This document shows, piece after piece, positions 46,301 through 55,860 of a stretch of 64,000 bases of DNA. Made by a program: the position numbers and the translations under genes. A model generated the notes under the pieces. The model worked only from the letters and a program-made list of their open reading frames with translations. It searched no databases and was not told the origin of the DNA. Positions within the stretch are counted from its first letter, which is position 1, and each line of letters begins with the position of its first letter. The DNA is taken from assembly GCA_021234155.1 (NCBI GenBank), contig JAJEKV010000002.1:3988586-4052585 (forward strand), written 5' to 3'. The DNA comes from Isoetes taiwanensis. Its lineage: Eukaryota > Streptophyta > Lycopodiopsida > Isoetales > Isoetaceae.

Positions 46301-49300
46301 TTAAAATTTGCACTTTGAAGAACCTTTTTTTACCTTGAGTGCAACTCTTTTTTGATAACCTTCTCTTTTTCCATGTCTTTGAGATCTCCTTGTAGTAAGG
46401 CTTCTTCATCTGCTGCAAGCTCTCTTTCCCTTTTAAGACTCCTCTCCTTCTATCGCAGCCACCCCGATGCGGATAGGATGGACCCGTATGTCGATCTATA
46501 TGATGACATCTGGCCCGGCATCGGCCGATTGGGTAGGGTCGTCCTTCTTGGAGATTTCAATGCCGGGCGGGGAGTAGAAGCCCATGCGACTTGACCCCTC
46601 GGCTTGTGATGTCCCGGCTTTCGCCCAGCAGAAGCTTTGGTCACGGGTCGGATGACACCCGAGTCACTTTCGCTTTGGCCGGTTGCTCTGCTATGTGGCA
46701 TTTTTGACTTGATAATTTGCAATGGCCTTTCCACGGTGGCCCGATTCACCATAAAGTGCACATGCGGGCGAGGACAATCGGGGAGGGTCTAGTGTGGTGG
46801 ACTATGTGCTTGTAGTTTCGCAAGATATGCATCTCATCGGTCGTTTAGGGTGGGCCGCAGGGCGGTCCGGGATGAGGAGGCCGACTCGGATCACCTCCCA
46901 CTTTATTTGGACTGGTTTGGCGGCGCGGAGAACCCCACTATGCCGACCCCTCACGGGCGTCCTCGGTTGAGACTTCGATTATGAGCGGTGAGAGGACTTC
47001 TGCCAGAGATGCTCATGAGCGCCCTCCCGGTAATTACGGACCTCCACACTAGGAGCGTGACAGACCAGGTGACCGGCTATTACGGGATCGTGGGGCCGGA
47101 CCCTTTGGCAGACCCCCAGCGTCGCCCTTCGGGTCAACAACATTCAGCGTAACCGATGGTTTGATCGCGGTTGTAAAAACGCATAGCCCGCGGCTCGTCC
47201 ATCTGGATCCGGTGCAAAACTGCAGGCCACCACCGATCTGCCCCATCGGGAAGGACACAAAGGCGCGGTGCCTTGCTTTATCGGGGGAGATGTTGACTTG
47301 GCTGACACTCATCCTCGAACCTTTTGGCCTTGAGTGCTTGAAGGCCAGCCCGACCCTACTGGGGACATCACACGGGCGTGGGAGCATTACTTTGCGGCGG
47401 CTCTATGACCCCGGGGACGCGTGCGCCCATACCCCCACAGGATGGCCCCCCATTGGTTCTCCGTGGATGAGGATGTTGAGGAGGGCCTGCAACGGCCCCA
47501 GCTAATGGGAAGGCGGTGACCCTGATGATGGTATCGCGGGCCGAGTTACTCAAATTGGGCGGGGCAGCTTGTCAGCGGTCCTCACTACCACCGTTCAGCG
47601 AGCATTGCGGGGGGTTTCCCAGGCAATGGACCCTAAGCGGGGTTGTTCCCATTCACAAAGCGGGCGACCCACCTTTGTCCGGCCAATTACCGGACGATCA
47701 TGGTCGATTCGGTATTTGCCAAAGCGTTGGGCGGCATTCTCGGCAGCTGATTGACCCGGCCAGGCTGAGGCGGATGTCATGAGCGAGCCCTCACACCTGG
47801 CGGACTTTTCGACCCCGCCACTCAGCGATTGACCATATCTTTCTGGCTGCGGGCCTTTGATTGAAGACGGCCCAGGAATCACCCATTTGGACTTGTATCT
47901 TTGCTTTGTGGACTTATAAAGGCTTTTGATCTGATCCCGAGGAAAAGTTGTGGGCTAAGCTGCGTCAATGCTGGGGCTCCATTGCACATCTTGAAATGCC
48001 ATATCACAGGTTGTATGAGAGTTGTTTTGGCGGGGATCACGGTCGGCAGGCCAAGCATTTACCCGGTAAGTATCGAGGTCCGACGCGGTTGCCCCTTGCG
48101 CCCGACACTTTTGGCCTCTACATTGTCCGGTTAGAGCCACGGCTTCTTGAGCATGGGGGGATGGCATACATCTTTTTTCGCAGGGTCATCCGCCACTCAT
48201 CTATCGCGGACGATGTTGGCCTGGCCCCACCCCAAGATATCGCGGTCTCACGGATGCCCTAGACACATTTTGTCGGGGCTATAGACATCTTGGCGTCAAT
48301 CGGCCAAGACCGGTGGTTCTCATATCCTCTTCCGTCACCCCATGCCTCTGCACTCACATATCGGGGGCGGCTGTGTAGGCGTCACGCCCACCTACAAGTA
48401 CCTAGGGGTGGAGTTCCCCTCCTGCGGCTGGCGGGGCGTCTATCGCGTGCGGTGGCAGCCGGGAAGCGCTTTATGCAATCTGAGAACAACAATCCACGGC
48501 GAGCTATATGATTGGGGCCATCAGTCACATCTGTTCGAACCCGGTCGAGCTGTCATACATGACGGTCGAGTTTTGGGGCGGCGTCTCTTTGGCGACACGG
48601 AATGACTTAGGCGGAGTCGCGAAGGCATTTTTGGCACGGCACTTGGGGTGAAACCTTCCCCATCGGTCTACAGGCTGCGAGAAATGGATTCTTGCCGCCG
48701 GGGGACCCTTGATAGACACATCGCCTATTTTGAAAAGTGGTTACTATGGGTGATGCTTTCGGCTCCGCGACTGGCTTACACCGTGGCCATGAGTCCTTGT
48801 CCGGCAGAACTGGGCCTTGGAGGGTAAGAGAGATCGATGGTTACGCCCGGATGGAGCGTCACGAGAACCGCAGACAAATCTGTTTGGTACGCGGCCGACC
48901 CGATCGTGGCGGCTAGCGGGAGTACCTAGATGCTTGTTTCCTTAGCGAGCTCACGGGACCCCATTGCTCTAGAGCAGGTCAAAATGGCCCATTACAAGGA
49001 GCACATCAACCCGTGTTAGCGGGGCCGACTCTCTACTGCGTTCCCGGTTGCCCCTGGCGGGCTCATTGCCTCCATTCGCCGCAGTGCCCACCATCTTCGC
49101 GCGAGGCGGGCGGGTGGATTGGGGAGCCCCCGGGGCAGACAGGCTCTGTCGGTCTTTGTCAAGCGGTGCCGTTGAGGATGAGTCTCACACTTTCGAGTTG
49201 CCCGGCGTTGATCGGTCGGGCGGATCGCTCCCTAGTAATGCGGTACGGGCGTGCCCTTGCATTTCGCCGATGAACACCGTCGATCACGTGCCACAGGGTC

Positions 49301-51646
49301 ATACATCCGGGGAAGTCTTGGACACTGCGGTCACCTTTGCCCCCTTTTGTCAGTCCGTGACTAAGGCACTACTGGGGGTGGTGCATGGCCTGTATATATT
49401 GGGATGTTTCTGCATTTTATATGATTAGCCGCGGTTTGTCGGTGGCTGATTCTTTGCCACGGTTTTTCCCTCGAAAACCCTTGGTGAGGGGTTTTTAATC
49501 CGGCGATAATCAAGCTTGTCGCTGCGTTTTGTATTGGGTCCCATAGACCGATTGGTCTCCTCGGGACGATAAAAGTAACTTCCTTCCTTCCTTCCTTCCT
49601 TCCTTTCTCCTTAACTTTCGCTCTATACCTTCTAAAAGCATCACCATCTGCAAAATATTTTTGAAGTTCAATATTAGAGAAATCTTTCAGGTTCGAGTAA
49701 ATTGCTAAACTTACTTACCTTCAAAACAAGGTTCTTCATGACATTGGGTTTCTTGAGTGCTTTGTTGGCGCCAACCTTCATAATCTTCAAAGTCTTGGGG
49801 AAAAAAGATCTAAAATGGATAAGAAATAAAATTACTTAAATTAAGTAAAAAGATTGAAAGAAAAGAAAAAGACTTGGAAATTACCTTGGAAACAAGGTCG
49901 CAAAACTTCGTGACATTCATTGCCTTGGGTAATTGCATTTGATTCAATTTGTTCATAAGGTTCGGGAAAAGATTCTAAACATGAAAGCAGTTCATCAAAA
50001 CAACCAACACCAACAAATTAGGAGAGCAGTTCCCAACAACTATGAAGTAAATTAGTACCTGGATGTATGGGATCTGTTGTAGCAGTGTGGATCTCTTGTT
50101 CTGCATCTTGATTCACAAATAAGTTGCTTATCATTCAAATTGTGTATATTTTGCTTGTCAGCACCAAATAATATGTAATGAATTATGAGTATCAGTTACC
50201 ATGCTGCAATTCTTGCACAAATTCGCTTGTATTTATCCCGGAAATGGAATCTTCAATTGCAGATTCTTTGAGAAATTGCATCAGCAATTCGAGAACAAAT
50301 GGCGAGAAGTTTTCACCCCGCTGAAAAATTGAAGGCTAGATAGCGGTTTGTCCACATCAAAATTAACATGTGTCTTGCACACGGATGCACAAAATGCCTC
50401 TCTCCAAAGGCGCCATAGCTTAATCGGAGAAAATTAGCAACAAAAGAAACTCATGAAATTATTGTGGGCCGGTACCAAAACCGCCAAATCTAATTTTAAA
50501 ATTCATTTTGCATCAGCGGTCACAACCTCGGATCAGCGTAGACGGATTAGCAAAGACCACGGGATTCTTTGAAGTGGCAAATTCGGTGCCGGATCGACCA
50601 ACATAATTTGGCCAAGAGAAAATGACGCGAAGGCCTTTGACGTCTTGCGAAAATGTAATGTGACCGGGTCCAAAGACTCAACCAGGCACATGCGTCGCCC
50701 ACACTAGAGATTGAGTATGTAAATAAAAACACACCACGCAAGTGGGGTGAGAGAATCGCACCTCAACCTCTTTTGGAAGCTAGACCACGGACCATTTCCA
50801 AGGACGGCTTCCGATTTTCTTAATGCAGCAGTTGCAATTGTTGACCTCATGTAACCTATCATAAGAAATATTGCACATTAATCAATGAACATATCTCATC
50901 CAAAGATCACTTCAGCCAGATACAAGCACTTAAAAGCACTTAAAAGCGACGAAACAGCACTGGCATGAAAGCAAGAATTAGATGCACCTAACAGACCACG
51001 CCATAGTGGAATTGCATCTCGATTTTGTGGAAGAAGCCATCACCGGTCGAGGTTCCGGCTCTCCAAACATCATGGTTCCTTTGCCTCTTTGTGGCTGCCA
51101 TTGTCTGTTTTCAAGTTGTTGAGCAAAGACCCCACGCCTTGCACTCCTTTGGATTTGGCAAAATTCCGGTGTTCCGAGATTTCCATTTCGTGGTGATGAA
51201 CCACCCTCTTCATCACATCGGCCTTCGGTTCGTGTGAATGCTTTTAGTGAGCTTATTGAAGTAATCAACTACTTGCTTGGCTATTTCTTGCCTCGCGTCT
51301 CATGTTCATATCCCGCCCGTTGCCATTTGCTTTGTTCATCTTATTCCGTAATCAGATTCTCTCTTTCTCGGCGCATCCAATTTCTTGTAAATTGCGAGGA
51401 AACCGGATCTTCACGTGATATTTCCCGTTGCATTGACATCCAACAAATCGGAACACCGTATTGGGATTCATCGGGCCGAAAATCCAATGCTAAACGTGTG
51501 ATTGCCTCCGGGCCGGTATCGAGGGGCGCCATGAAATTCCTGAGAGAGGGAGGATAAGTGAATTGGAGGGAGAAATTCCGCGGGCCATGACGAAGTAATC
51601 CAATTTGCAACGTACTACCACACCACTCGCGCGAAAATCCAGCCAA
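43356..51646 (-). pseudogene. Transposase-like gene, multi-exon, interrupted by LINE copy 3
   Basis: Read on the minus strand from the right terminus. Probable first exon: ATG region 51646-51341 ('MAPLDTGPEAITRLALDFRP'). Next come 51268-50978, small exons 50320-50201, 50126-50060, 49974-49885 and 49810-49719, and an exon split by the LINE (49647-49606 plus 46449-46335; 'AFRRYRAKVKE' then 'RSLKRERELAADEEAL'). Then 46025-45828 ('ERKLVVDFWRYNTRVSPCKK'), 45770-45337 ('LKPPYVRKVKDRETC', 'CTCNCELCGP', 'CLKCKTCG'), 44987-44690 ('ANKLVYKKTPSTELFKFGDT'), 44590-44371 ('HVMWSDGCSHQFKGARMFYF', 'FFASYHGKG'), 44292-44136 ('EHDGAGAVIKRALTHEMLKR') and a last part 43722-43414 ('FYIIRCTKPKHIVEKAFKDA'). GT..AG borders fit most junctions. 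The Asp of WSDG and the later acidic/His motifs look like a DDE-type nuclease core. Stops and indels remain. I recognise the motif series from uncharacterised proteins but know no named superfamily. Confidence 0.75.
46450..49605 (+). mobile_element. LINE copy 3, longer copy with endonuclease, (TTCC)n tail
   Basis: Flanked by TCTCCTT on both sides (46443-46449 and 49606-49612). It starts inside the APE-type endonuclease ('RMDPYVDLYDDIWPGIGRLG', 'VVLLGDFNAGRGVEAHA') and runs through RT ('VVPIHKAGDP', 'KAFDLIPR', 'IEVRRGCPLRPT', 'SSIADDVGL', 'TYKYLGVEF') to the C-terminal knuckle region ('VEDESHTFELP') and a 3' UTR homologous to copies 1 and 2 (TTGGGTCCCATAGACCGATT). The tail is (TTCC)n at 49579-49605 rather than (TATTC)n, so it is a related subfamily. 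It is broken by many small indels. It lies inside an exon of the transposase gene, in the opposite orientation. Confidence 0.93.
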
Positions 51647-51797
51647 AAGCCCACAATCATTTTCCTAACGGCTCGTTCGTGAGGTGGACGTGCGAGTACA
51701 TGAAGGGCGTAAAAAGAAATGACGGGCAGTTACGCCCATCAGCACCCAGATTAAGCAAAAGCAGGGGTGCTGATAGCGGGCTAAAACCCTGCTATAA

Positions 51798-51817
51798 GCA
51801 TGCGTCCGGACGCATGC
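51798..51817. repeat. Perfect 20-bp palindrome beside right terminus
   Basis: GCATGCGTCCGGACGCATGC is its own reverse complement. It begins directly inside the right terminal repeat and has no counterpart at the left end. A subterminal transposase-binding site is one possibility. Confidence 0.9.
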
Positions 51818-51846
51818 TTTTGCTACCCACCAGCATACTTTCACCC
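51817..51846 (-). repeat. Right terminal inverted repeat
   Basis: Inverse of the left terminus. The outermost bases are ..ACTTTCACCC, then LINE tail (TCTATTCTATTCTA). Confidence 0.88.
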
Positions 51847-51860
51847 TCTATTCTATTCTA

Positions 51861-53021
51861 CTTACTGATGCACAAAAGGTATTTAACAATCTTCCAATTC
51901 AAAATGTTGTTTCATGGACATCATTACTTAGAGCATATATGGCAACTAAATATAGTAAGGAAATAATAGATTTTTTAGGGAAGATGCAGATACAGGGGGG
52001 GAATTTAGATGCTGGAGCTCTTATTTGCAGCCTAAAAGCTTGTGGCAATGCAGGAGCTCTAGGTGTAGGTCGAGAACTACATTTTGAAATTGCACAAAAA
52101 GGATTAAACAATGATCCTGTTGTTGGCTGTGCCTTACTTGACATGTATTGCAAACGTGGAGCAATGATGTCTGCATGAGAAATCTTTGACAAACTGTCTA
52201 TACGAAACATAGTGTCTTGGACTGCACTAATTGAAGGATACGCCGAAAATGGTCTTGGTCAGGAAGCTTTGCGTTGTTTCCAACAAATGCAATTAGAGGG
52301 GATTTTGCCAAATGCAGTCACATTTGTTTCCAGCTTGAAAGCTTGTGGAAGCATAGGGGCTGTAGATAAAGGACGAGAAATACACATGCAAATTAAAAGC
52401 ATGGAATTCCAAGCAGACCTATTTGTTGGAAACTGCTTGATTGACATGTATGCCAAATGTGGTGAACTGGTTTTTGATAAGCTTGAAGTTTGTGATGTTG
52501 CATCATGGAATGCAATGATAAGGGGATATGGCATGAACCATGAATGGTCCGCAGCTATGCAATGCTTTTGGAACATGCAAAAACAGGGGATTAGGCCAGA
52601 TGCCATTACATTCATTTGTCTACTTACTGCATCTAGCCGAGCCACCTTGATCATTAATTGTTGTGAGTACTTGAAGATGATGAAAGAAGAGCATAGCATT
52701 AAACTAACAATAGACCACTATACTTGCATTGTTGATCTTCTTGCATGATCAGGGCACTTGATCGGGGCAGAAGTTTTTCTTGATAATGAATTATGTTCTC
52801 TATCTAAAGGACCATGGATAGCTCTGCTTAGCGCCTGCAAAACTTTTGGAGAAGTTGAAATAGGAGAGAGATGCTTTCAGCGCCTAACTCACATCAACTC
52901 AGAACATGCAGCTGCCTATGTGCTCATGGCTGATATTTATGCCAGTGCTGGCAGGCTCATTGATGCAAATCGCCTAGAGCAACTTAGAAACCTGGGGACG
53001 AAGAAAAAACCTACAAGATAA
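51861..53021 (+). pseudogene. PPR gene, 3' piece (PLS-class repeats)
   Basis: Continues the reading frame of 37571-37703 across the nest: 'LTDAQKVFNNLPIQNVVSWT' follows 'MYAKCGAL'. About three and a half PLS repeat sets follow ('SLKACGNAGALGVGRELHFE', 'LLDMYCKRGAM', 'SWTALIEGYAENGLGQEALR', 'SLKACGSIGAVDKGREIH', 'CLIDMYAKCGEL', 'SWNAMIRGYG'). Then comes the usual C-terminal E-like part ('WIALLSACKTFGEVEIGERC', 'YVLMADIYASAGRLIDANRL') ending '..GTKKKPTR' and a stop at 53021. Two in-frame TGA codons (about 52176 and 52746) stand where the family has Arg (CGA), each explained by one C to T change. A few residues are missing after 'KCGEL'. There is no DYW domain. Such proteins act on organellar RNA; this copy cannot. 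Confidence 0.92.
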
Positions 53022-54591
53022 GGTGGTCATGAAGGGCTATAAAAAATGATATTGGAAACCTCGATCTGACATATAAAGTGGGACACTACATATCTTGTTC
53101 ATATGCCCTGCGTTTTTTGGGGAGGGTGCCTAGGAAGATGCCATATTTGCGGATCTGATTGGGCATTGGGGTCATACTCTGAATATGCCCCAGAGATATC
53201 TGTTCTTTGTCATAGGCAGCGCATGTGCAGCTTTGACGTTGGGCTGCTATTTCTTCGCAGTCATTTGCACGATTATAGTGTAAGAAGGGAAAATGGTCAT
53301 TTCATATGTTCACTCATATGAAGAGAAGTGTGTATATTCGTTCCTTTTAGACATCATTAAAAACATGTATTCAATTCAATTCAATTCCAGTTCCAATTCG
53401 GTGTACAACATAAGAAGTCAGTAATACAGTAATTCGGTGAAATCATCTATAAGAAATGGGCATCACTTGCAATATGTTGTGAAGTTAAAAGCTTTATCAC
53501 CCCATTCATAAATCTGGACATCCAGTGTAACAGCCAAAATTGAAGCAATAGATTAAAGTGAAGAGTTGCAATTATATAATTGGATTTTCAACTCCATGCA
53601 CGATGAATCTAGTTGGATAACCTGTACAATTTACAACATGTTAAACCTTGAATTGTAGCTACCTTCAATAACAGAAGAAATGTCTCCAACAATTAATTTC
53701 TGAAAACCAACACATTGGAATATTAATGGGCATATAAGAATGTGATTCCTGCAAACTATAGCTACGGAATCTCTTCAACTCAGACAATACACAAAATTAT
53801 GGGGGTGAATTTGCTCTCTCGAACTTGCTTGCCAATTTAATTGATAAACCTTTAATTTCTGCAGGCAGGTTCCATTTTATCACTCTAAAGTTGATCTTCG
53901 GAGCTTTTCATGGAAGTTTTGAAAATGCACATATCCTTAAGGTTTTATAGGGTAAGGCTCCCTTTTTGAACTTTCTGCTTTGGTGGGTGTCAGATCTTTC
54001 TTCTATTGATGGCAAAGCATGCACTACATTAGTCTTTTTTTCTCTAGATCTTAGCCTATTTTGCTTCTTTCAAGTGTTATTGGAATGCGACTGCTAAAAG
54101 AGCATGCATTCTTTTCCATCCACTATACCAAATGTTCGAGTATAAAGTAGATTGTATAATATGGGTATAGATAAGTTGCAGGTGCAAAAATAGTAAGGTG
54201 GTATTCACTGGTTTGACGTGTTTCTACATCAGTCCATTAATATGATTATGTACTCAGTAACATGCAGCTATCTTGGTACTCCAAGAATCATGCTTATTCA
54301 AGCAAACATAATGCTGGCCAAAAGGATCTGATACGTGTAAGACCTCAAGGTTTGCACTGATGTCAAGACAACACATCTAGGCAATAAGTTATGACTCAAG
54401 CACTCTTACATCATATTGATACCATTCTTACACCATATCAATGAAATTCTAGATTAGCACTCTTGGTCTTGGACATCTGCCAGTCCAAACTTAAAACATA
54501 AAAACTGCACTGCACCATGCATCAATGCTCATATATGGCCATGATTCTTAAAGGTGTCATATCTAGGTCTTGGAACTGCTGTTGTTGTTTT
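53022..54591. other. No gene seen
   Basis: AT-rich. Includes a short (ATTCA)n run near 53380 and an unassigned 72-codon frame (53103-53321). No domain or RNA gene is supported. Confidence 0.45.
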
Positions 54592-54674
54592 AGAGGATAA
54601 AAACAACAAAATAAAAAACAAGCAAACACACCTTCAAGCCATCAGAGGGCAACCCTCCGTGCGCAGCACCTTGT
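54592..54674 (-). repeat. Dispersed repeat, inverted copy of 6410-6482
   Basis: AAACACACCTTCAAGCCATC.. and GGGCAACCCTCCGTGCGCAG are the reverse complement of the 6.4-kb copy, with about 10% differences. Both edges (AAAAACAACAAAATAAAAAA; CACCTTGTTTT) are shared. Confidence 0.75.
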
Positions 54675-54699
54675 TTTCTTAGCATGATTTCCTACGATT

Positions 54700-55010
54700 G
54701 TTGGTATTTTTGTCGCCGGAAACTATTCTCAGGCTTCCAAAAATCAACTAAAGTTTTATGGTATGATTTCGAGATGGGGTTTTTGAAGCTTTGGCATTTC
54801 TATTTTCGGCATCTTTATCCGATCTTGCTCCACGATTGCAGTTTGGGTTTCGAGAAAGGGGTTTTGGGGTTTCGTCATCTTCTTATCCGAGCGCTCCATG
54901 ATTGCAAATTCGATTAAAAAAAAAAAGGTTTTGAGGTTTTGGCATCTCTTTTTTCATTCTGGCAAGCTTCCTCCACGATTTTGAATTTAGATGTCCGATG
55001 ATTCTCAGTG
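54700..55010 (+). repeat. Imperfect tandem repeat, ~75-bp units
   Basis: Three loose units contain GGTTTTT/GGGTTT..GGCATCT..CC..GATTGCA/GATTTTGAA. The phrase 'TTTGGCAT' and '(T)CCACGATT' recur. An open frame across it (54684-54917) probably reflects the repeat. Confidence 0.45.
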
Positions 55011-55202
55011 CGGTTTTAAGCATGTTTTGGCATTTTCAATCCCGAGGCTGGAAGTTTTGATGTTCCATTCATGCTGAGTTACTCAGGGTAAGATTAGGGA
55101 TTTTCTTCAACACTTTCAGATGATAAAGAACAGATGTATTTGTTTGGTCTCAGGCCCTACGGGTGATGTTAATACATTCTTGCTTTCTTTCTTTGAGTTG
55201 TC

Positions 55203-55860
55203 TTGACTCACTGGAAACGTGTAGTTACTAGAAGTTTTCTTACTGACCAATCACCCATGGAATTTGCTCTTCTAAAGTATAGTCACATAACAAAGAACCG
55301 TTATGTCATTGCAGATTTCTACACCGAAGGCGATAATAGTAAAGTAAAACTTTTTGGTGTTTGGCCAAGATCTCCTAAGTGTTGACACAACAGGGCATCT
55401 TTGCATATGGCAAATGGGGATGCAGATTCTAGGAGGTCGCGGAAGCCTTTAGCTCAGATGCAGCTCCGAAATTCATTTACACCAACATGCATAGTTCATC
55501 CAGACACTTACCTTGATAAGGTAAATGCTATTCTTTTCTTCATCCCAGTATTTATCACTGTACATAAAACAAGTCACTTTTTGAGGCATATGCAAGTGAC
55601 TGGACTTCTCAGGTGCTTAATTTGCAGTGATGAAGGAATATAAAATCACAGCAGTTGGTTCATGAGTTTAAAGGCTGGGATACTTCAATCCACACATGTG
55701 TTTCATCTCCTGCATTGGATGTCATTGCTGTTGGTTGTTCGGATGGGAAAAATTCTATATGATGAAACGATTGTAACTTTTACTCACACAAACAGAGGGC
55801 CTGTAACTGCACTTTCTTTGATTTGCAATATCCATACAAATGTAATGTCTCTTTCTAAAT
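55203..55860 (+). pseudogene. WDR36/UTP21-like WD40 fragment
   Basis: UTP21 (WDR36) is a WD-repeat subunit of the nucleolar small-subunit processome. One frame reads 'FLVFGQDLLSVDTTGHLCIW' (55345-55407). Then, shifted, come 'NSFTPTCIVHPDTYLDKV' and a GTAAAT donor at about 55520. After a probable intron, 'QQLVHEFKGWDTSIHTCVSS' and 'PALDVIAVGCSDGK' follow. After a small deletion (the expected IHVHNI is missing) and a frame change comes 'YDETIVTFTHTNRGPVTALS' up to about 55845. Exon-intron structure is kept, so it is a copied genomic piece, not a cDNA copy. It lies in the same orientation as the Helitron-like end at 58.6 kb, which may have carried it. Confidence 0.8.

Larger units (their letters stand above)
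39116..51846 (-). mobile_element. 12.7-kb DNA transposon of an unnamed family, nested in LINE copy 2 tail
   Basis: The ends are inverted repeats of about 30 bp: GGGTGAAAGTATCTTTGGTG inward from 39116 and GGGTGAAAGTATGCTGGTGG inward from 51846, both followed by GGTAGCAAAA. The flanks on both sides are the LINE (TATTC)n tail, so the duplication is 4, 9 or 14 bp and cannot be resolved. Inside are a multi-exon transposase gene read from the right end (minus), an apparently convergent coding region at the left end (plus), a second transposase relic (40254-40820), heptamer repeats, and a 3.16-kb LINE. Without the LINE it is about 9.6 kb. The termini do not match CACTA (CACTA), hAT (CAGGG) or Helitron ends. 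Confidence 0.85.

Noticed and set aside
39116-51846. CACTA (En/Spm) element
   Set aside because: The termini do not start CACTA/CACTG and the protein lacks the CACTA transposase motifs; the motif series belongs to another family.
51861-53021. The two in-frame TGA codons might be rescued by U-to-C RNA editing, which occurs in fern organelles
   Set aside because: The gene is nuclear and also broken by a 14-kb nest; U-to-C editing of nuclear mRNA is not expected. CpG deamination explains both changes.
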